A stretch of DNA of 52,718 nucleotides from an uncultured Rubrobacteraceae bacterium (GTDB lineage Bacteria; Actinomycetota; Rubrobacteria; Rubrobacterales; Rubrobacteraceae): positions 1 through 52,718 of the forward strand of contig CADCVF010000009.1 in NCBI GenBank assembly GCA_902806095.1, in the 5' to 3' direction. The first letter of the stretch is position 1. Each line of letters starts with the position of its first letter. The notes under the pieces were generated by a model that ran no database searches, had not been told where the DNA came from, and saw only the letters and a program-made list of their open reading frames with translations. The translations under genes were made by a program, and so were the position numbers. Below are positions 33,867 through 41,394 of this stretch, piece by piece.

Positions 33867-34895
33867 CTAGTACGCGGCCTTCAGAATCGCCAGTGCTTCT
33901 CCGGCCTCGTCACCGTACTCCCCTGCGATAGCTTCGAGATCCTCCTCAGGCACCCCTACCTCGCGCAGGCTGCCTGGTAGACCCAGTTCCTCGACCAGCG
34001 AAGCCACACGCCGCGGCGGGTCCTCGCCCAAGGCGTCCGAGAGATCTCTCCACCGCCCCTCGGGGATGCGTCTTCTGGCTACTTCGAGGCTCGGCGCGAG
34101 GGTGATGCAGGAGGTGATGCCGTGCGGCACCCTGTAGGTGGCCCCGATCCTACGCCCAAGCTCGTGCGAGAGACCCATCGGCGTGTTCATCGGCCCGAAG
34201 TAAGCGAGCCAGGAGGCGAGTTGCAGCTCTAGCCGCACATCCAGGTCCTCGGGATCGCGCCTCGAAAGCGGCAGGTACTCCATCAGGCGCCGTGCACCTT
34301 CGAGGCCGGTTACGTCGGTAACGGGATGGTCGCCGCCGTAGAGCCAGCCCTCGACAGCGTGGTCCAGGGCCCTAATACCGGTCGAGAGCCAGAGCTTCTC
34401 CGGCGTATAGACAGTAGCCTCGGGATCCAGCACAACGACCCGCGGAACGGTCTTAGGGTCGACGAAGCCTCTCTTCCTCCCCGCGCTCTCGTCCGTTACC
34501 CCTGCCCTGTTGGCCCATTCGGCGCCGGAAAGGGTCGTCGGGATCGCCACCTGTGTAGGATAGCCCAGCTGCCGCGCCACGGCCTTGGTGCCGTCTATTA
34601 CGCTGCCTCCGCCGACGCTGACGAGCAGGTCTGCTGCCGCCGCCTCCGCTTCGGCGGCTGCCTCCTCGACCTCCCCGCCGGGGGTATGCTGCCCGATACC
34701 GGCGAAGGTCCCTGCGTGCCTGCCGCCGAGCAACGCTTCGACGCGGCGGATGAGGCCGGTCTTCTCGTTCAGGCTGCGCCCGGTGATCACGAAGGCCCGA
34801 TCATAGGAGCGGGCCTCCTCTTCGAGCTTCTCCAGAGCATCGGCGCCGAAGTGGACGCGTGTGGTCTGAAGGAAGGTGTGGGTACCGCTTCTCAC
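33867..34895 (-). CDS. Iron-containing alcohol dehydrogenase / maleylacetate reductase family
   Basis: The 342 residues match the maleylacetate reductase branch of the iron-ADH family. The NAD(P)-binding segment is LLVSVGGGSVIDGTKAVARQ, followed by VAIPTTLSGAEWANRAGVTD. Metal-binding histidines are in GIRALDHAVEGWLYGG and RVPHGITSCI. Maleylacetate reductase finishes aromatic ring degradation via chlorocatechol or hydroxyquinol, which would suit the ring-cleaving dioxygenases in the window, but other alcohol/aldehyde substrates are possible. The GTG start at 34895 lies 39 bases after the NmrA gene on the same strand, so the two are probably co-transcribed. Confidence 0.83.
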   Translation of the reverse strand: MRSGTHTFLQTTRVHFGADALEKLEEEARSYDRAFVITGRSLNEKTGLIRRVEALLGGRHAGTFAGIGQHTPGGEVEEAAAEAEAAAADLLVSVGGGSVIDGTKAVARQLGYPTQVAIPTTLSGAEWANRAGVTDESAGRKRGFVDPKTVPRVVVLDPEATVYTPEKLWLSTGIRALDHAVEGWLYGGDHPVTDVTGLEGARRLMEYLPLSRRDPEDLDVRLELQLASWLAYFGPMNTPMGLSHELGRRIGATYRVPHGITSCITLAPSLEVARRRIPEGRWRDLSDALGEDPPRRVASLVEELGLPGSLREVGVPEEDLEAIAGEYGDEAGEALAILKAAY

Positions 34896-34934
34896 GGCCC
34901 CATGGTACCGCCGCGCGCGGCCCCAGGCGAGTGG

Positions 34935-35834
34935 TCAGCCCCCTGAGCGAGCCTCCGAAGCTACCGCGGCGTTCTCCCAGCCGCGGGCGCGTAGGTACTG
35001 CTCGAAGGAGACAAGCCCTGGGTATTCCTCTCTCAAGGCGGGGATGTCGGCCTCGTAGCCGTACTCGTTGAACCACCGGTACATGACGGCGTACTCCTCG
35101 CCCATCTGTTCCTCGAACCCTTCCCAGGGCACCTGGAAGTAGTCGACGTCGCGTCCGATCACCCGCGAGAACGTCCCTGCTATCTCAGGCATGGTCAACT
35201 CGTCCCCAGCGAGGTCTACCTCGCGCCCGATCCAAGTTTCCGGGTTCTCGAAGGCCATGGCGGCGAAGACGCCGATGTCCTCGACGTCGACCATCTGGAA
35301 AGGCTTTTCGGGATCCAACGGCTGGGGGAGCGTGCCGCCGAGGATCGGTTCCCTCATCATCTCCCAGTTCTGCATAAAGAAGACCGGGCGCAGTACCGTG
35401 TAGGGTACGCCGCTGGCACGCACGTGCTCCTCTACCTCCCACTTGCTTTCGAAGTGCGGGATGCCCGTCTCCGTGTGCGCGCTTCCGACCGAGCTATAGA
35501 CGTAGTGGTCGACGCCAGCCGCCTTCGCAGCGTCAGCGAGTAGCACACCCTGCTTTACCTCACCTTCGACGCCTGACTCCCAGAATTGCTGCACCGAGAA
35601 TACTCCATGGACACCCTCAAGCACCCGCTCGATGGACGAACGGTCCTCGAGGTCCCCGCTCACGACCTCGGCCCCAAGGTCAGCGACCACTCTCGCCTCG
35701 GACTTCTCCGGATCCCGGGTGAGCGCCCGTACGCCGAAACCCCGCTCCAGCAGGTTCCGCGCCACACCTCCACCCTGCTGGCCCGTGGCCCCGCTGACCA
35801 GGATCAAACGCCCCTCGTTGCTCCCGCCTTCCAT
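34935..35834 (-). CDS. NmrA-like NAD(P)-binding protein
   Basis: This 299-residue atypical SDR of the NmrA/HSCARG group has the cofactor motif LILVSGATGQQGGGVARNLL and helix VRALTRDPEKSEARVVADLG. The DHYVYSSVGSAHTETGIPHFESKWEVEE region carries the Tyr-less active site, with Ser and the H.ESK segment typical of NADP(H)-sensing NmrA proteins. Members act as redox sensors or as quinone/isoflavone-type reductases. The start has AAGGAGGAATC upstream. It is divergent from the TetR gene across a 150-base region with two palindromes, so it is a likely TetR target. Confidence 0.85.
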   Translation of the reverse strand: MEGGSNEGRLILVSGATGQQGGGVARNLLERGFGVRALTRDPEKSEARVVADLGAEVVSGDLEDRSSIERVLEGVHGVFSVQQFWESGVEGEVKQGVLLADAAKAAGVDHYVYSSVGSAHTETGIPHFESKWEVEEHVRASGVPYTVLRPVFFMQNWEMMREPILGGTLPQPLDPEKPFQMVDVEDIGVFAAMAFENPETWIGREVDLAGDELTMPEIAGTFSRVIGRDVDYFQVPWEGFEEQMGEEYAVMYRWFNEYGYEADIPALREEYPGLVSFEQYLRARGWENAAVASEARSGG

Positions 35835-35880
35835 GATTCCTCCTTCTTGCTGTCCGTGCTCCTGTCGCCTACATCGTCAA

Positions 35881-35907
35881 AAATGGACGTGAGTCCACTT
35901 TAAAGTG
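35881..35907. promoter_or_regulatory. Overlapping palindromes, candidate TetR operator
   Basis: TGGAC-GTGA-GTCCA (35884-35897) overlaps the perfect palindrome CACTTTAAAGTG (35896-35907). With flanking AAA and CTTT the first forms an AAATGGAC...GTCCACTTT dyad, the size and shape of a TetR-family operator. It lies in the divergent NmrA/TetR region, about 50 bases upstream of the NmrA start. Confidence 0.55.
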
Positions 35908-35940
35908 CGAGGGTAGCGCGGTAGACTGCCGGTGTCAAGG

Positions 35941-35992
35941 TCTTATGGAGAAGCCTTGTGGAAAGACCTTATAGAGGGGCCTTATAGAGGAT
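35941..35992 (+). repeat. Four tandem 13-bp repeats ahead of the TetR start
   Basis: Units are TCTTATGGAGAAG, CCTTGTGGAAAGA, CCTTATAGAGGGG and CCTTATAGAGGAT, each exactly 13 bases. The last one runs into the ATG at 35991. They may be slippage products carrying several purine-rich ribosome-binding-like cores, or a repeated operator half-site. Confidence 0.55.
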
Positions 35993-36662
35993 GGTAGTCG
36001 TGGAGCATGCGCGGATACAACACGAGGGGTGGATGTTGGACCATCTGGGGCGTCCGTCGGCCCATGAGGGGGAGCGCAGCGACGCGGCGCGCAACCGGCG
36101 TGTGATCCTCCAGACGGCCCGGACGCTCTTCGAGGAGCGCGGTGTCACGTGCGTCACGATGGAGGAGATAGCTAGGGCGTCTGGTGTCGGGAAGGGTACG
36201 CTGTACCGGCGCTTCCCGCACAAGGGCTTTCTGTGTCAGGCGCTTCTCGATGAGCCGACGAAGCAACTCCAAGGACAGACGTTGGAGATCCTGCGCGAAC
36301 CAGGGACGCCGGCCGTCGAGAAGCTCGACGCCTTCCTGAACCAACTTGTGGTCTTTACCGCGGAGAACCTTGACCTGCTCTACGGCGGTAACGAACCGTT
36401 GTGCGGGGCTGACCGTCTGGAGCGCTTCTCGCACCCGGCGTACGACTGGCGCCGCTCGACCGTCCTCGGGCTCTTGCGTGGCGCGGTCGACGAAGGAGAC
36501 GTAGACGCCGGGCTCGACCTCGAGTACCTGGCTACGGCGTTGCTTGCCCCACTCGACGTGGACCTGTATTACTACCAGCACAAGGTACAGGGGCTTCCGG
36601 TCTGGCGCATTAGTGGCGGAGTGCGTGCCCTTGTGCCGCGTACTGGAAGAAACGTTAGATGA
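35991..36662 (+). CDS. TetR-family transcriptional regulator
   Basis: This 223-residue regulator has an N-terminal helix-turn-helix (RRVILQTARTLFEERGVTCV, then ARASGVGKGTLYRRFPHKGF) and a helical ligand-binding domain of about 150 residues. The start at 35991 adds ~30 residues before the HTH. ATG 36033, just behind GAGGGGTGG, is a plausible alternative. The gene is divergent from NmrA and overlaps or closely precedes the dioxygenase gene, so it probably controls both directions in response to an aromatic or quinone-like ligand. The palindromes at 35881-35907 are candidate operators. Confidence 0.88.
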   Translation: MVVVEHARIQHEGWMLDHLGRPSAHEGERSDAARNRRVILQTARTLFEERGVTCVTMEEIARASGVGKGTLYRRFPHKGFLCQALLDEPTKQLQGQTLEILREPGTPAVEKLDAFLNQLVVFTAENLDLLYGGNEPLCGADRLERFSHPAYDWRRSTVLGLLRGAVDEGDVDAGLDLEYLATALLAPLDVDLYYYQHKVQGLPVWRISGGVRALVPRTGRNVR

Positions 36663-36679
36663 GCGATCGGAGGATAGCG

Positions 36680-37660
36680 ATGGAACTGGGCGGCCTGCAC
36701 CACATGACTGCGGTCACGACGAACGCCGCGGAGAATGTGGCATTCTATACCGACGTGCTCGGCTTGCGGCTCGTAAAGAAGACGGTCAATCAGGACGACG
36801 TCTCCGCCTACCACCTTTTCTACGGAGACGAAGTGGGCAACCCTGGCACCGAGATCACCTTCTTCGACTGGCCCCATCTGCGCGTGGCCCCCAACCATCC
36901 CGGCGCGGGCGAGGTCTCGACTACCGAGCTGCGCATCCCCGACCGAGCTGCGCTCGACTGGTGGACCGCGCGATTCCAGGATCTCGGCGTGGATAACAGT
37001 GGCATCGAAGAAGGTAAAGACCGGACTTACCTCGACTTCACCGACCCTGAGGGGCAGCGGCTTCGCCTCTCCGCCGACGAGGGCGAAGGAGCACAGGGCG
37101 GTGTTCCGTGGGAGGAGAGCCCCGTTCCGCGGGAGATGGGGATCAGGGGGCTCGGGGCTGTCGACCTGACGGTACGGGAGCTGGAGCCCACCGCGTGGGT
37201 TCTCAACGAGGTCCTCGGCTTCCGAAAGGTGGGTGAGCGCACAAACGGAGAAAGCCAGCGTGTAACCTTCGAGGTGGGTGCCGGGGGTCCTGGGACCACG
37301 GTTCGGGTAGTCGAGAAGCCCGATGCGCCATGGACCCATCTGGGGCGTGGCGGCGTGCATCATATCGCTTTCAGGACGCCGGATGACGAGGAGCACGCGG
37401 CGTGGAGGGAGAGGATCCGACGCTCAGGGCTCGGCGTAACCCCGCAAATAGACCGCTACTACTTCCGTTCGATCTACTTCCGCGAGCCTGGCGGGGTACT
37501 CTTCGAGATCGCCACCGACGGACCCGGCTTCGCCACAGACGAGGACGCCGCGCACCTCGGCGAGAGGCTCTCCCTCCCCCCATTCCTGGAGGAGCGAAGG
37601 GAGGAGATAGAGGCAGGACTAGATCCCATAACCGTGGAAGGCGGGACAGCACGAAGTTGA
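36680..37660 (+). CDS. Ring-cleaving dioxygenase, VOC superfamily (MhqO-like)
   Basis: The 326-residue protein contains two vicinal-oxygen-chelate modules. Metal ligands are visible in LGGLHHMTAVTTNAAENVAF (His, residue ~6), GRGGVHHIAFRTPDDEEHAA (His, ~220) and FREPGGVLFEIATDGPGFAT (Glu, ~270). The C-terminal LPPFLEERREEIEAGL helix is typical of MhqO/YkcA-like proteins, which cleave hydroquinone- or catechol-type rings with Fe(II) or Mn(II). ATG 36680 behind GGAGGA is favoured; ATG 36659 overlaps the TetR stop. It is the intact counterpart of the deleted gene at 18448. Confidence 0.9.
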   Translation: MELGGLHHMTAVTTNAAENVAFYTDVLGLRLVKKTVNQDDVSAYHLFYGDEVGNPGTEITFFDWPHLRVAPNHPGAGEVSTTELRIPDRAALDWWTARFQDLGVDNSGIEEGKDRTYLDFTDPEGQRLRLSADEGEGAQGGVPWEESPVPREMGIRGLGAVDLTVRELEPTAWVLNEVLGFRKVGERTNGESQRVTFEVGAGGPGTTVRVVEKPDAPWTHLGRGGVHHIAFRTPDDEEHAAWRERIRRSGLGVTPQIDRYYFRSIYFREPGGVLFEIATDGPGFATDEDAAHLGERLSLPPFLEERREEIEAGLDPITVEGGTARS

Positions 37661-37694
37661 AGATCTGGAGAGAAGGCTAACCAAGGAGGACAAG

Positions 37695-38222
37695 ATGGGT
37701 AATCTGGCGGCATTGTTATTGCGGGTGGTGCTCGGTGGACTGCTAGCGGGCCATGGCGCGCAGAAGCTGTTCGGCTCGTTCAGCGGTCCCGGTCTCGAAG
37801 GCACGAGCGGCTTCATGGAGATGCTCGGCCTCAAGCCGGGGCGTCCCTGGGCGGTTATGGCGGGGCTCTCGGAGTTCGGGGGAGGCGTACTCACGCTGCT
37901 CGGTTTCCTCAACCCGCTCGGTCCCCTGGGCGTCATCGGCTCGATGGCTATGGCGACGGTTACCGCCCACAAGGGCAAGCCGATCTGGGTCACAGAAGGC
38001 GGCGCAGAGCTACCCGTCACCAACATAGCGGCCGCGACGGCGCTCATCCTGAACGGTCCAGGAAAGTGGTCACTGGATCGCGCCCTGGGTCTGCGTCTCC
38101 CCGGATGGTTGGCGCCGCTCGGGCTCGTGGCCATCATACTTACCACCATCTACGGCGGTCCCGGCGGCGAGACCGAGCAGGACGAGGCCCGCGAAGGGGC
38201 GGCGGGGGACGGCGAAGCATAG
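37695..38222 (+). CDS. DoxX-family membrane protein
   Basis: This 175-residue protein has four hydrophobic helices. The DoxX signature is at the N-terminus: LLRVVLGGLLAGHGAQKLFG, then LEGTSGFMEMLGLKPGRPWA and a conserved AGLSEFGGGVLTLLGFLNPL. DoxX/MhqP proteins accompany ring-cleaving dioxygenases and nitroreductases in quinone-resistance operons, and bind or detoxify electrophiles or link thiol chemistry to the membrane. Here the gene sits 34 bases after the dioxygenase. Its stop overlaps a possible ATA start of the Nudix gene (ATAG). RBS AAGGAGGACAAG. Confidence 0.88.
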   Translation: MGNLAALLLRVVLGGLLAGHGAQKLFGSFSGPGLEGTSGFMEMLGLKPGRPWAVMAGLSEFGGGVLTLLGFLNPLGPLGVIGSMAMATVTAHKGKPIWVTEGGAELPVTNIAAATALILNGPGKWSLDRALGLRLPGWLAPLGLVAIILTTIYGGPGGETEQDEAREGAAGDGEA

Positions 38223-38854
38223 TAGGCGATAAACTCCCTGACCCGCAGTGGCTGCGGTGGAGCAGGCGCCTGCAAGCCATAGCCCAGGACGGCCTTACCT
38301 ATACGAAAGATGACTACGACCGCGGGCGCTACGAACAGCTCAGGGAGCTGGCGGCCGAGATACTCGTAGCCCACTCCACAGGGACGCTGGAGGAAGCCAG
38401 CGTCCTGCTCGCGGTCGAAACAGGCCCCGCGACCCCGAAGGTAGACGTTCGGGCCGCGGTGTTCAGGGAAGGCCGGATCCTGCTCGTCAAGGAACCAGGC
38501 GAAGGGGGTTGGTCCTTGCCTGGAGGCTGGGCAGACGTGGGCGAATCCCCGTCAGAAGCCGCAGCCCGCGAGACTCTGGAAGAGTCAGGCTACAGGGTGA
38601 GGCCTGCCAGGCTGCTCGCGGCCTACGACCGCGACAGGCACGCCCACCCGCCTATCCCCTACCACGTCTACAAGCTGGTGTTCTTATGTGAGATCCTGGA
38701 TGAGACCCCGTCGTCCGACGTGGACACCGAAGGAGCGCAATTCTTCGGCGAGGAGGAGCTCCCCGAGCTGTCCGTCTCCCGCGTCACCCCGGCCCAGATC
38801 GAACGGTTCTTCGAGTACCATCGTAACCCGAACCTCCCCACCGACTTCGACTAG
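38219..38854 (+). CDS. Nudix hydrolase with N-terminal Nudix-associated domain
   Basis: Residues ~1-65 form the N-terminal helical domain of the MutT/ADP-ribose-pyrophosphatase-like group (WLRWSRRLQAIAQDGLTYTK, YEQLRELAAEILVA). A Nudix fold follows, and its Nudix box (GX5EX7REUXEEXGU) is complete at WADVGESPSEAAARETLEES. It would hydrolyse a nucleoside diphosphate derivative. The domain starts right after the DoxX stop and there is no ATG, GTG or TTG before the homology. ATA at 38219, overlapping that stop as ATAG behind GGGGGACGG, gives 211 residues and is my best start. An upstream ATG in this frame (38066) would require 150 bases of overlap. Confidence 0.82.
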   Translation: MVGDKLPDPQWLRWSRRLQAIAQDGLTYTKDDYDRGRYEQLRELAAEILVAHSTGTLEEASVLLAVETGPATPKVDVRAAVFREGRILLVKEPGEGGWSLPGGWADVGESPSEAAARETLEESGYRVRPARLLAAYDRDRHAHPPIPYHVYKLVFLCEILDETPSSDVDTEGAQFFGEEELPELSVSRVTPAQIERFFEYHRNPNLPTDFD

Positions 38855-39153
38855 CGCTCGTACCGTAAACCCGTGGGCCGGGATGAATCTCCCTCGTGCT
38901 ATCGTATCTTGTGGGCCGCTAACGATCCCAGGCGTTCCAAGTGCAACGCGTCCAAAGCTCCGCTTCGGCGCAGTGACTGGCTCCAACGCCCAGGACCTCT
39001 CTAAGGCAGATCTACGAAGGTTTGTCTCAAGCCCAGTCTCGTGCTAGTGTTGGATCCGCTGGGGAATGCTACCGTGCTGAAGGAGGTCTTAGAGGGAGGC
39101 TACGTAGAAGATACCGGCAAGGCCTGACACCAATTCTGAAAGGAGACATCGAG
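38855..39153. other. Intergenic region, no feature identified
   Basis: About 300 bases without recognisable homology, hairpin or repeat. The promoter for the gene at 39154 is presumably near the 3' end but I cannot point to it. Confidence 0.4.
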
Positions 39154-39582
39154 TTGGGGACCTTCAATTCCACCAAAACCGTGCCCTACGTTGTTGACGA
39201 CCTTACCCCTGTTTCCCAGGATTTGATGCGTTATTTCGAAAGTCAAGACTTCGAGGCTACCGAGACGCACCTCCCCGCGGGAGGGGTGCAGGTCAGCATC
39301 CGCAGGGGAGGCACCTTCAAGGCCATCATAGGCATGAAGACCGCCTTAAACATAAAGGTAGAGCCCGTCGAAGGCGGGACCCAGGTGGACGCAGGCGTAG
39401 GCATCTTCGGTCAGCAGGCAATCCCTACGGTGATCACCGCGCTGGTTTTCTGGCCGGTAATAATCTCCCAGGTATGGAACATGGCACAGGAGGCCAAGTT
39501 GGACGAGGAGGCCTTGGGCGTCGCCGAAGAGAGCCTGAAAGCTCATTCTTCGGGAGCACCAAGCCCGATAGCTCAAACGTAA
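39154..39582 (+). CDS. Hypothetical protein with one C-terminal membrane helix
   Basis: The 142-residue frame starts at TTG 39154 behind AAAGGAG. Residues 1-85 look like a small alpha/beta domain (VVDDLTPVSQDLMRYFESQD, then GGVQVSIRRGGTFKAIIGMK and LNIKVEPVEGGTQVDAGVGI). One hydrophobic segment follows (AIPTVITALVFWPVIISQVW). The first part has the feel of tail-anchored proteins that carry an SRPBCC- or DUF1499-like strand region, but I do not recognise a family with confidence. It is monocistronic. Confidence 0.6.
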   Translation: MGTFNSTKTVPYVVDDLTPVSQDLMRYFESQDFEATETHLPAGGVQVSIRRGGTFKAIIGMKTALNIKVEPVEGGTQVDAGVGIFGQQAIPTVITALVFWPVIISQVWNMAQEAKLDEEALGVAEESLKAHSSGAPSPIAQT

Positions 39583-39887
39583 CTGCGTACGCAGAGTAAA
39601 CAGTCCAGATAAACCCGACCTGATGCCGCGTCAGGCGAAAGGATCGACCTTTCGCATGCCGCTCGACGTCCCATATAGCATATAGGATGGCGAGTACCCT
39701 CGGGCCGCTCTCATCATAGCCTGCGGCCGCGAGGTCAGTAACGAAGCAGTCTGGCGTCAACTAATATACGAACCGTGTCACACAGGGCTGCCGCGAGCCA
39801 TGCGAAGGGATCTGCGGCAGCCCTGTATCGTTAGTAGGACTCTTATAGACTCTTTCCTTGTCTCGGAACGACGGGGAGGTACAAGGG
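39583..39887. other. Intergenic region with a long hairpin
   Basis: About 300 bases that hold the 13-bp inverted repeat at 39782-39826 and otherwise nothing I can name. A minus-strand frame covering 39434-39760 has no recognisable homology and no ribosome-binding site, so I leave it out. Confidence 0.45.
39782..39826. repeat. Perfect 13-bp inverted repeat with 19-base loop
   Basis: ACAGGGCTGCCGC pairs with GCGGCAGCCCTGT over a 19-base loop holding CGAAGGGA. It ends 61 bases before the MFS start, so it could be a 5' leader structure as well as a terminator of the preceding gene. No T-run follows. It shares loop length and loop motif with the hairpin at 31486. Confidence 0.65.
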
Positions 39888-41129
39888 TTGTCGAGAGGCG
39901 ATCTCGGGCCAGAGTACAGAAAGCTGTGGGCGGCGAGCACGGTGTCAAACCTTGGCGACGGGGTCACTGTGGTCGCCGGACCGCTGCTAGTCGCTTCCCT
40001 GACCCGGGACCCGGTGCTGGTCGCCGGGATAGCTTTCGCCCAGCGGGTACCGTGGCTGCTCTTCTCGTTGGTAAGCGGCGCGCTAGTGGACAGGCTCGAC
40101 CGTCGGCGGCTGATGGTGGTGGTGGACGTGTTCCGTATGGTGCTGTTCGGTTTCCTCGGCTTGGCCGTGCTTATGGACTTCGTGAGCATCCCGCTGCTCT
40201 ACGCCGTCTTCTTCTTCATGGGTACGGCAGAGACGCTCTTCGATACGGCCTCGGTCTCCATCCTGCCCGCTGTGTTGCAACGCGATTGCCTGGAGAAGGC
40301 AAACGGCAGGTTGCTTGGAGGTCAGATCGTATCCAACGAGCTCGCCGCCCCGCCGCTGGGCGGCTTCCTGTTCGCCGTAGCGGCCTCCGTTCCATTCTTT
40401 CTGGATGCCGGCACTTTCGCTGCCGCCGCGGCGCTCGTGTTGTTTATGCGCGGCAACTTTCGGGTCGAACGTCAGGAAGGAACACCTCCAACCACGCTGC
40501 GTGCGGAGATCTCAGAGGGCATTAGGTGGCTATGGGGCAACAGGCTATTGCGCACCCTGGCAGTCTCGCTGGGGATCATGAACCTAACGATGACCGCCAC
40601 GATCTCGATCTTCGTGCTCTTTGCCCAAGAGCGGCTGGGTCTGGGCTCACTCGGTTACGGAGTGCTGCTCACCTCCGTGGCTGTCGGCGGGATCGCAGGA
40701 AGTCTTGCCGCAGAACGGCTCGTCGGGTGGCTCGGCGCGGGCACGATTATGCGGATAGGTCTCCTGATCGAAGCTGCGAGCACAAGCGTAATTGCTCTCT
40801 CGCACGAGCCGCTCGTGGTCGGGGTCATGCTCGCCCTCTTCGGCTTCCACGCCATCGTCTGGAACGTCGTTACCATCTCACTGCGCCAGCAGATCATCCC
40901 GGAGCGGTTGCTAGGGCGCGTAAATAGCGCCTATCGGCTGCTCGGGCTCGGCGGCATGTCCGCAGGAGCCATCCTCGGCGGCGTCCTCGCCCGTGGCTTC
41001 GGTCTCACCGCGCCGTTCTGGTTCGCCTCGCTTTCGGTAACAGTACTGGCAGTAGTAGTCTGGCCCATCCTCAGCAACGAGACGATACGAGCCACCCGCG
41101 AGAACGCACCCTCTGCCTCCGTTCAGTAA
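39888..41129 (+). CDS. MFS transporter, MFS_3/EntS-like
   Basis: This 413-residue protein has about 12 transmembrane helices and the pattern of the enterobactin-exporter-like MFS_3 family: ASTVSNLGDGVTVVAGPLLV, AQRVPWLLFSLVSGALVDRL followed by DRRRLMVVVD (motif A region), the TAETLFDTASVSILPAVL helix and LLGRVNSAYRLLGLGGMSAG. The substrate is unknown. TTG 39888 behind GGGGAGG is favoured over TTG 39858. A large hairpin precedes it. It appears monocistronic. Confidence 0.87.
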   Translation: MSRGDLGPEYRKLWAASTVSNLGDGVTVVAGPLLVASLTRDPVLVAGIAFAQRVPWLLFSLVSGALVDRLDRRRLMVVVDVFRMVLFGFLGLAVLMDFVSIPLLYAVFFFMGTAETLFDTASVSILPAVLQRDCLEKANGRLLGGQIVSNELAAPPLGGFLFAVAASVPFFLDAGTFAAAAALVLFMRGNFRVERQEGTPPTTLRAEISEGIRWLWGNRLLRTLAVSLGIMNLTMTATISIFVLFAQERLGLGSLGYGVLLTSVAVGGIAGSLAAERLVGWLGAGTIMRIGLLIEAASTSVIALSHEPLVVGVMLALFGFHAIVWNVVTISLRQQIIPERLLGRVNSAYRLLGLGGMSAGAILGGVLARGFGLTAPFWFASLSVTVLAVVVWPILSNETIRATRENAPSASVQ

Positions 41130-41302
41130 TCTCCATTTTGAGATCATGCCTCGCCACGAATCTGCTCTTTCGTCTCAATAGCCTCGTGTTCGCGCATGTC
41201 TTCTTTTCCAGGGCGTTTGTTCGACGTTCCAAGTGGAGGTGGCATGGCCACCCTCCCGAAAGTGCGGCAGCTGTTCAAGATACCCCGGCACCTCAGAACC
41301 AC

Positions 41303-41331
41303 TTTACTTTGCGGGCGGCAGGGTCTATACA
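41303..41331 (+). promoter_or_regulatory. Sigma70-type promoter for the MgtE-like operon
   Basis: TTTACT (41303-41308), a 17-base spacer and TATACA (41326-41331). Transcription would start near 41338. This excludes a GTG at 41335 as a translated start and supports GTG 41395 behind GGGAGGG. Confidence 0.5.
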
Positions 41332-41394
41332 TTCCCCGTGTCCGAGAGAGAGAAAAGACGGGTCAGGTGGCGAGAGGGCGGCCGGGAGGGTGGG

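Noticed and set aside
39434-39760. Minus-strand frame of 108 codons after the hypothetical protein gene
   Set aside because: No ribosome-binding site or recognisable motif, and it overlaps a better-supported gene.
41130-41394. Mg2+ riboswitch (M-box) ahead of the MgtE-like gene
   Set aside because: The predicted transcript leader is only about 60 bases and shows no multi-helix structure.
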